DNA of 64,000 nt, from contig JAPDRO010000020.1 of assembly GCA_030247885.1 (NCBI GenBank), forward strand, positions 558,001 to 622,000, read 5' to 3'. The DNA is from Taxawa tesnikishii (nom. ined.) (lineage: Eukaryota; Ascomycota; Dothideomycetes; Dothideales). Shown here piece by piece: positions 55,893 to 64,000 of the stretch (positions are counted from its first letter, which is position 1; each line of letters starts with the position of its first letter). The translations under genes and the position numbers were made by a program. The notes under the pieces are model-generated. The model had not been told where the DNA came from and searched no databases. It saw nothing but the letters and a program-made list of their open reading frames with translations.

Positions 55893-57500
55893 ATGACTTC
55901 GCGACCCAAGCCAAAGCCCACCCTCTACAACGGCGACATGTTCAGACGCCGCGACCACGAACGTACCTCTCAGGAAGGCTACGGTGCCGCTGCCTATTCC
56001 ACCGAGCCCAAAACCCCCACAAGCCACGAACACCGCGGTCGCTTGCCCCGCTTCAACCACAATGGTCACGAGGTTACGCGAGGAATAAAACCAGCGGGAG
56101 AGAGCGGACGGCGAGGGATACATCCCTTGCACTTCTTCAAGATCGTGTTTAGGAGCACTAGCACTGCAAGCAAATATGTCAACTTGCTCTGGCCCTTCGT
56201 CCCGGCTGCCATTGTCCTGGTATGTTTACGCTTCGCATGCTCCCTTTCCGCATGAACATGGAAGCTTGTTTGGTGACTGGGGAGGGGACTTGCGGCTGAC
56301 GGATAACCTGACAGCACTTCGTCCGCCCCGAAGAACGTCTTTGGATCTTCATCCTTTCCTATATCGCAATGATCCCCGCCGCCAACTTGATCGGCTTCGC
56401 CGGCCAGGAGCTCGCCAGGAAACTACCAACTGTCTTGGGTGTCATACTAGAGACCACACTGGGTTCCGTGGTTGAAATCGTCTTGTTCATGGTGCTGATA
56501 ACTGGTGGTGTGGGCAATGTTCCCATCATCCAGGCCGCCATTCTCGGAAGCATTCTCGCCAACCTGCTGCTCTGTCTGGGGTTGTGTTTCTTTGTCGGCG
56601 GAATCCAGCTTCATGAACAGGAATTCCACGAGGCGGTTTCGGAGGTGGGGAGCAACTTGATGCTTGTTGCTGGCAGTAAGTCTTCCTGTCCAACCTCCTT
56701 TCCTGTTAAGACGTATATGCTAACGAGACTGCACAGTGGGTCTCGTCATTCCAACCATCTTCTACACCGCCCTGGAACGCCGGTATGAGAACGACCCCGA
56801 CGGACTGCTCAACAGAACGGAGAACGTCTCGCGGGCGGCAGCCTTTATCCTGATCATCGCATACGTCGTCTACGTCTTCTTCCAAACGCGCTCGCATCAC
56901 GGGTTGTACGACGACATCCTCGAAGCCGACGAGGAGAGGGATCGCGACCGGCACCGCGACCTGGCAAAGGACAAGCTGACGTTGACCGAATGCATCATCG
57001 CGCTCGCGCTCGCCCTGACCTTTGTGTCCATGATGGCCGTCTTCTTGGTGCAGAATATCGAGTACCTGGTCACCGAGCGACACGTGCCAGACGCATTCCT
57101 GGGCCTGATCCTCGTGCCCCTGGTTGAGAAGGCGGCCGAGCATCTAACCGCCATCGACGAGGCGTGGGACAACCAGGCCAATTTCGCCCTCTCGCACGTG
57201 CTGGGTGCGTCCATCCAGACCGCCCTCCTCAACACCCCGCTTGTCGTCTTTGTCGGTTGGGGTCTGGGTAACCACATGACGCTGAACTTTGAGCTCTTCC
57301 ATGCCGTCGTCTTGATACTGGCTATACTGGTCGTCGGGGGCTTTTTGAGGGACGGAAAGAGTAATTATCTCGAGGGCGTGCTGTGCTTCTTAATTTACGT
57401 GCTTATCGCCGTTTGTGCTTTCTACTATCCCAATCCAGTACATGCTGGCGAGACGGCAAGCTCCGAGGGCGCTGCGGGCGTCGAGAAGAGATGGTCATGA
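55893..57500 (+). CDS. CAX-type Ca2+(cation)/H+ exchanger
   Basis: About eleven-TM sodium/calcium exchanger family member, expected in the vacuolar or another endomembrane. The N-terminus is hydrophilic and basic (MTSRPKPKPTLYNGDMFRRR). Three exons are joined at VL|HFVRPEER (intron about 56,220-56,313) and NLMLVAG|MGLVIPTIFY (about 56,676-56,738). First alpha-repeat: FAGQELARKLPTVLGVILET, TLGSVVEIVLFMVLITGGVG, IIQAAILGSILANLLLCLGL. A charged DEERDRDRHRDLAKDK loop separates the halves. Second repeat: LVPLVEKAAEHLTAIDEAWD, FALSHVLGASIQTALLNTPL. The usual GNxxE acidic helices appear as GSVVE and VEKAAEH, so this belongs to a divergent fungal branch and its ion is uncertain. Stop at 57500. No frame problems. 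Confidence 0.87.
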
Positions 57501-58627
57501 GGGACTGTTCTGATGCGATCGACTGAGAATCCGACTTTCTGCGTTTGCTGTCTTTGTTGGAGCGTCGAGCGTTGCTTTGTTCACTTGAGCGTGTTCTCTT
57601 CTTAGCTGGGCCTTGAGCAAGCGGGCGTTTTGTCATTGCTGTTTTTTTCTTCTTCTTCTTTTTCCTCCATGATGGCTTTGGCATAATCATGTACTACATA
57701 GCAGAAAATTGATGCAAAGCAGCATTCTGCCCTTCTGCCCTGGCTTGCCTCGACAAGGGTCGCGACCAAAATTTCGCTGGGCAGCAGCGTCTTTCCGTCC
57801 TGACTCGGCGAGACCGGCAGCGGCATAGCGTTCCGCCAGATGGAGGCTGAAATGGGAGCTGAAAAGCGACTCGCATACCTAGTACTGCCGACACAGGAAG
57901 CTGCAAGGACATGGTGCTCCGCTGTGCCGCTTCCAGCTGTTGATTGTCGACCTTTTGGATCTGGAAGTCAGCCACAATCTGCCCTGATTGGGCGAATCAC
58001 GTCCATCACCCACACTAAGCTGGAGGCCTCCCGGATGTCTGGGGTTATGTGCCGCTCGCAGCAAGCCACGCCCTCAAACACAGTATGTATACAAAAGGTA
58101 TGTACAACACTCCAGGCCTGCCCGAACGCAGAAAATTTCGTGGCTGACTGAGATTCCTAGGTCACGAGAGGGTTCCTTGATGTAGACCGGTTGATGATTC
58201 GCTCGAACGGCTTCCGTGGCTATCTGGAACACACATGCCTCTAACAAGCTTCGCCGTCTCCGATGCCCTCGGACCTGTTCTGGAAGGTCTTAAATTCTCC
58301 CATGGTCCTCATCCATCCCCGGGAGGATTCCCACACATGGAAGGCTCGCTACACCTGCAGACCATCTGCAATATCGATCCATATTGCCCTTGTATTGAAC
58401 CAATTGTAACGATGCCGTTCAAGCCATCTAGAGCAGCCCAAATGCAGCTCTCGTTGACAGGACGGTTTGTCCAGAACCGCCCAGTCCGCTGTGGATGGGA
58501 AGTGCGGGCCGGAACATGCGCTTGGAGATATAAAGGGCAGCAGTCAGTCCGGTGTAAGTAGGCTTGCACGGTCTGCGTTTTCACTATCCCTAAAGCATAC
58601 TCTCGACCATCACGAATTCCTGCCAGC
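57501..58627. other. 1.1-kb spacer before the DUF3176 gene
   Basis: Exchanger 3' flank with a TTCTTCTTC tract near 57,640-57,662, then the promoter of the next gene. Open frames (e.g. 58235-58561) have no recognisable domain. Confidence 0.5.
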
Positions 58628-60654
58628 ATGGACGATTCGAAACAAGCTGGCCAGACGCCGCTCGATATCCAAGAATGTCTTCCAACTATCTCTTCCGATG
58701 CCCTCGCTGGTGAATGTCACCCGCCAGAAGAGAAGGTCACCATCAAATGGGGACGCCTTGTCCTCGACTGGAAATGGGAGATCGTTGCTGCATTTGTCGC
58801 TTTAATGATGCTGATTTTCGAAATTCTGGTGTTGGCCATTTTCGGTGAAGCTGACGTCAAAGAGTGGAAATTTGGTAAATGGAGTATCGGTTCCCTTCTT
58901 GGTCTACTCACCAGCGTGCTTGATGCCGCCATCTCTTTCGTTGTTGGTGCTTGCCTGGGCCAGCTTAGATGGCTTTGGTTCAGAAACGACAGAGGTCGCA
59001 GACTCGAATGGCTGGACATTATGACAAGTGCGAAATCAGCCCCAGGCGCTGCCAAGTTCATCCTCACCCCAGGCTCGCAACGGTAAGCTGCACCATCCCC
59101 TGACCGGTCGTCTCTGAGCCGTATGCTAAGACGTTATACCAGCCACATTGCAATCTTGGGCGCCTTCATCATTCTTGCCTTGATGGGCACGAGTACTTTC
59201 ACCCAAAACATTGTCACACCAAAATTAAACAACTACACCGTTGGGATCAACGACACTTCGTACGAGGCGCCCGCTTACATCCCAGTGGTGACAAATTACA
59301 CCTCTTACCTTCGGGGGCCCACTGATGCAACGAGTGACCAGCGCGCAACTCCGCCTATGATGGCAGCTATTCAAGCTGGCTTTGCCTGGCCGAGCGATTA
59401 CGATGCATTATCAACGGACGACCTGGGGGCTTTCTGCAACACCGGCAATTGCGCATTTGACTCTTACCAAACTCTTGCTGTCTGCGGTCTATGCGTTAAC
59501 ACCACCGCGTCAGTCATCAACCCCTGCGTCAACGGCAGCTGCTCGAACAACAGCTATTATACGCTCGCCCAGGGACTCAACGTCAGCCTTACCCTGGATG
59601 CTCAGTTTGGGTTTCTCAACATGACTTCGGATACCTTGTACCCTAGCGACGAGGCCTTCTCTGATATTGGACCACTTATTGTTCGCTTCGATGCCATGCT
59701 GGCCAACGACCTGAGCATACCGGGATCAGGAGTCATGGCGACTGAATGTGCTGCGTGGTGGTGTGTTCCCACTTACAACGATTCTGTGATCTCCGATACC
59801 AACAACGCGACCGTTCTCTACGAAAACCCGATCGAATGGACCAACACTTCTGCCCGCACCTCTTATCTTCAAGAAGAACCCATCATCCTGAACCCCGAGA
59901 AGTGCCTCCGCAACGGCTCCAATATCAGCGACCCGTTTCTCTGCCATCACGTAGTATTACCCAAAGCCCAAGCTGGCTTGCAGACTTTCCTCACCGGAGG
60001 GGATACCTCCGCCGGTTTCCTAAGCGGCTCAACGACTGTGCACTCGATCGAGAGCAACGACGCACACTGGAACTCGACCACGTTCGCCGCTGGGACCCTG
60101 GCTTATCTGGCGTCGGCGTGGGGCATTGAACCTATGGACCTCAACCAATACGTCGAGGATTCTTTCAACAACATGACTACATACATGTCTAATGAGGTGC
60201 GCAAGGATGCGTGGCACCCTTACCCATACGACACGGACCCATACGACACGAACCCATACACGTACGGCAACACTACCGACACTCATCAGATTTACCACGT
60301 CCGCTGGGCCTGGATAGCCTTTCCTAGTAGTCTCGTTGCCCTGGCGTGGGGTTTCTCGTCGCGACCATGTTCCGCAGCCGACACTATCACGCATGGAAGT
60401 CCTCAACATTGGCCATGATCTTCCACGGCTTCAACGATGCCGACCGTCAAAGCTTCGGTCAGATTGAAACACTCGGAGACATGGAGCGAGCTATGAAAAC
60501 ACACAAGGTACACCTTGTACACAACGGAACCGGCCTCGGCTTCAAAAAGCATTCACGCAAGGGCCGACATGGGCCTGTGGAAGAGGTTCGCAATGGGGGA
60601 GGGATGGAGGCGGGGCCAAGTAAGGGGCCGGAGAGCGCCGTACGGATTGTCTGA
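58628..60654 (+). CDS. DUF3176-domain membrane protein
   Basis: Fungal-specific integral membrane protein of unknown function. N-terminus MDDSKQAGQTPLDIQECLPT; DUF3176 region WKWEIVAAFVALMMLIFEIL with the next TM pair WSIGSLLGLLTSVLDAAISF and VVGACLGQLRWLWFRNDRGR. An intron near 59,083-59,141 leads to HIAILGAFIILALMGTSTFT. A ~370-residue extracellular-type domain follows with many NxS/T sites and paired Cys (CNTGNCAFDSY, CGLCVNTTA, CVNGSCS). It has a short PYPYDTDPYDTNPY repeat near its end, then a last TM (WAWIAFPSSLVALAW). The frame then changes at a G4 run (60348-60351). One more G continues into GFLVATMFRSRHYHAWKSS and a basic tail ending SAVRIV at 60654. This matches the usual DUF3176 ending, so I read it as a one-base shortfall. 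Confidence 0.8.
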
Positions 60655-60893
60655 GCGTAGGTCTGTGGAATAGAGACTTCCCTTGCAGCAAAATTTCCCG
60701 CGTCTCCAAAAATTCAGTTGCTAGAAAGGAAACATTTGTACTGCTAAGGCTATGCATCGAGCTTCTCGGACGACACTTTCGTTTCACTTGAGACCTCCCT
60801 GCGCCTCTATCCTGATCCCCTTTCCATCCCACCTCGCCTCTGCTCAACCATGTCGCTCAACTTCTTCGCCATCGCGAGACTCGTGCTCGAACT

Positions 60894-63800
60894 AAGATTT
60901 CTTGAAGCTTACAACTTTATACATATAGGACTTTATAATACAATAATTATATATAGAGAGAATCAGATATATTCTTAATATATGTATAACTTACTAGATT
61001 ATAATATCTCGTATAGATTGAATTATAAACTTAGATAAATTTAACTTAGAAAACTATTCTTAAATTCTTAATCTTTAAGCTAATAACTCTTTTTATAAAA
61101 GACTTCTATTATAAATTATACTTAACTATTTATAACTTTTTGATTTAAAATTTAGTCTATAAATATCTTATTATTAAGTTATAAGCGTTTAAAAAGTAGC
61201 TAGTTTTAATAACGTAAATTGCGAGGAAGTTAACTAAGTAAAGTATCTAGCTATTAAAATACGAACTCTCTAGCTTTAATCGCTATCTACGTACCGTAAT
61301 AATAATATAGTTAGAATCTAAGTCGCTATATATACTTTTAAGTACTTTATCTTCTTTATCCTTAAGTACTTCCTTAATTATACGCTTACGTAGTCGTCTA
61401 CGTAGCTTTTTAGTAGCTAAATTCGCTTTTATTACCTTCGCTATCTTAAGTACTTCGTAAGTACTAAATACGAACCTTTTAGTTAAACTAAGTACTTAAC
61501 TATAACCGAATATATAGTAAAACTAACTATAACTTATTAATTTATTAAGCTATTTATAATAGTAGTTAAGAGATAAAGAGATTCTTTACTTAGCTTAATA
61601 AGTTATATAACTATTTATTCGAATTAGGTAACTATTATCTTATAATACTCCTCCTTAGTTAAATTAGTTTTCTTTAGATAGTCTAAGTTAACTAATAAAC
61701 CTCTAAAAATACTAACTTTAAAGAGGCTTTATAAAGCCGTTAGTAATTATCTCTTATATACTAATAAAGTTAATATTAATTTTCTTCCTCTTATATAAAT
61801 CTCTAATATAGTAATAAGCTATATTAATATACTTTAATCTATTATAAGTATACGCATCTTAAATAAAAGAAAAAGTAGCTTAGTTATCTCCTTTAAGTAT
61901 AATAAGTAATTTAATAGTAAACTTTAACTCCTCTTAAACTATTAGCTTAAAAGGGTTACTACTAATAAGGTATTAATAGCTTATATTTCTTAAGAGTAGT
62001 ATAAGCTATTATAATTACTTTAAGTAAGTATATATTACTATATATTTAGTATTTATAGTAGAGGTTACTACTAACTTTTACTTTTTACTTATTTAACTAA
62101 TTAGCCCTCCTCTAAGTATAAATATATTACTAAGAATAGAGATCCTATCTCGTTTATTTATTATATAGTTAAAGTTAGAAAAGCTAGTTAAATATTAGTC
62201 TTAATATACTCCTAAAATAATTGCTAAGTTAGTATTTAATCTTAAGTACCTTAAGATTCCCTTAGTTACCTTAGTATAAAACTCTACTAGATTTACAAGG
62301 TACTAGCTTAGTCTACTTAAAGCGAAGGTAATATTAGGCCTTATTAGAATATTAAGGTAAACTATCTTTCTAATTAGATACTAGTACTCTCTTTAGTTTA
62401 CTCTTATATCTTAAAGTCTAGCTAGTCTTAGTATATCGTAGCTATTTAATAGTACCTTTACTAAGTAAGCTTTATCTTTCTTTATATTATATTTAGTAAG
62501 AATATCTTTAATATAATAAGACTAGTTTATTTTAATTATTTTAGCCTCTTTATTCCTTATAATTCTTACTTTAAGGATAAAGTTAATTTCTCCTAGGTCC
62601 TTAATCTTAAAGATAAAAGTAAAAGCCTCTTTAAACTATAGGATATTATTAATATCCTTATACGCTACTTAGATATTATTTACGTAGATAAGGAAAAGTA
62701 TCTTCCTTTTTAAGTAAATTAAAAGATACGAGTTTACCTTACTTTAAACGAAGCCTAGCTTTTAAAGCTATAGTATATAGTTTTAGTTTTAGTCTCTTAC
62801 TACTTACTTAAGACTATATAGACTCCTAAGAACCTTAAGTACTTAACTAAGGGCGAGATTAATACTAGGTAGAAGTACTATATAAATCTCTTCCTTTAAA
62901 AATAACTTAATAAAGGTATTATTATCGTCTACTTAATAGTACTCTAAATCCTCGATTATAATAATAGCTAGAAAGACTCTTAAGGTATTATACCTTAGGG
63001 TAAAAGTAAAAGTATATTTAAAATTAATACTATACTTTTAAGAAAATCCTCTTACTACTAGCCTAGCCTTTAGCTTATTTAGAGATTTATTTAAGTTAAA
63101 CTTAGTATCGAAAACTTATTTACTTAATACGATATTATATCCCTTTAGTAGGGTAGCTATTTTAAACGTTACGTTTACTTATAAAGTATCTAGCTTCTTC
63201 TTAATAGTCTCCTTTTAGAGTTCTCTTTAAATAGAGTTATAAATAGCTTCTAAATAAGTTCGCAAAATTAGGATATTTATTTTACTTTTTACTATAAAAG
63301 CGAACTCCTCCTCTACTTAATTAACTCTAAAAAGAGCGATAACTTAACTTTATCCTTCTTTTATAAGTAGAGCTATAAGAGCCTTAAAGATCTTAGTTAA
63401 CTTATAGTTAATTTCTAACTTGTCTTTATCGAGATTTCTTCTTATTTTCTTAAGTATTAAGATTTCGACGTAAGAAAAGACTTTCTTTAGTAAAACTAAG
63501 GTAGAAATCTTAACGTAAGAAAATATAGTTTTTAGCTAAGTTAAAATAACTATTTCTCGCTCCTCCTATTATAATTCTTTTAATAGAAACTCCTCCTACT
63601 AAGTTATATAAGACTCCTCTTAATTTATAGTCTTAGGAAGCTCTTCCTACTATAGTATATCCTTATAAATACTTAGTATAGACTCTATTAGTTACCTCCT
63701 TAGTTTACTAATTAGCTTCCTTTAAAGTACTATATTTAAAGTAAATTTAATAAGTATATTAAGTTTAATATTTCCTCCCTTTTTATTCTTAAAGAACTTA

Positions 63801-64000
63801 ATTACTTTACTTATAATTATCTTTCTTATATCCGATACTTAGAGCTTTTATTACTTAGTAGTACCTTTAATATAACTTATAAAGACTTTAACTTTACTTT
63901 TATTTATTAGCTTATTTTATCTTAAGAATAAAGGTAAGGATTTTAGGTTTATATAAGTAATAACTTTATAACCCTAGACTTTAATATAGTTAATTAATAG
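60894..64000 (-). mobile_element. Decayed Ty1/Copia-type retroelement, RIP-mutated, partial
   Basis: At about 60,894 the base composition drops abruptly from normal gene-flank GC to extremely AT-rich sequence in which CA/TG dinucleotides are almost absent and TA is common. This is the signature of repeat-induced point mutation. On the minus strand, remains of a Copia reverse transcriptase can be recognised at about 62,640-62,840 (the catalytic box and the LYGLKQ-type region). Expected order would place RNase H and the 3' LTR to the left and integrase and gag to the right. The element is thoroughly broken (dozens of breaks) and runs off the right edge. No LTR pair or target-site duplication can be shown. 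Age cannot be read from the divergence because RIP acts in bursts. Confidence 0.75.

Noticed and set aside
60894-64000. AT-rich block as mitochondrial insertion or centromere
   Set aside because: Remains of a Copia reverse transcriptase and CA/TG depletion identify a RIP-mutated retroelement; a mitochondrial origin would not give this dinucleotide pattern.

Overview
This 64 kb window comes from a filamentous ascomycete. The genes carry many short introns (about 50-130 nt, GT-AG plus one GC-AG). The gene set is typical of Pezizomycotina: class III chitin synthase, a Frizzled-like GPCR without CRD, But2-domain and CBM18 secreted proteins, a DUF3176 membrane protein and PAL1. The right edge is an AT-saturated, RIP-type block. 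A Dothideomycete is my best guess, but that is inference, not proof.

Layout, left to right. 0-5 kb: 3' end of a deaminase-like gene, then trimethyllysine dioxygenase (minus). 5.2 kb: intron-containing tRNA-Arg(CCG). 7.7-9.1 kb: CLG1/PCL-type cyclin. 9.9-11.8 kb: Frizzled/Smoothened-like receptor (minus). 12.5-14.3 kb: RSC7 chromatin-remodelling subunit (minus), head-to-head across 260 bp with a 7.8 kb MEC1/ATR checkpoint kinase (plus). 23.0-23.5 kb: Mediator subunit MED31 (minus), followed by about 1.4 kb rich in simple repeats. 24.9-26.9 kb: PAL1 morphogenesis protein. 27.8-29.3 kb: a Rad51-family paralogue with a degenerate Walker A. 29.6-30.3 kb: complex I NDUFS5 (minus). 30.7 kb: tRNA-Cys(GCA). 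31.4-33.1 kb: secreted But2-domain protein (minus). 35.4-36.0 kb: AIM41 (minus), head-to-head with NUP170 (36.4-40.7 kb). 41.0-41.7 kb: EXPERA/TMEM97-like protein. 43.2-51.4 kb, all plus strand: CBM18 secreted protein, class III chitin synthase and a secreted GH31 enzyme, a small cell-wall/carbohydrate neighbourhood. 53.2-60.7 kb, plus strand: GPR1/FUN34 transporter, CAX-type cation exchanger and DUF3176 membrane protein. 60.9-64.0 kb: a decayed Ty1/Copia element running off the right edge.

Most genes are housekeeping: nuclear genome maintenance and transcription (RSC7, MEC1, MED31, the Rad51 paralogue, NUP170), mitochondrial (trimethyllysine dioxygenase, NDUFS5, AIM41), wall and cell shape (chitin synthase, PAL1, CBM18, GH31, But2) and membrane transport. 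I see no operon-like or biosynthetic-cluster logic and no convincing new defence-like or mobile system.

The most striking pattern is technical. At least seven conserved genes (cyclin, RSC7, MEC1 three times, PAL1, NUP170, GPR1, DUF3176) change frame without an intron. Every unambiguous case is one base short, nearly always within or beside a mononucleotide run. This looks like systematic homopolymer under-calling in the assembly rather than biology, and it will split or truncate automatic gene models.
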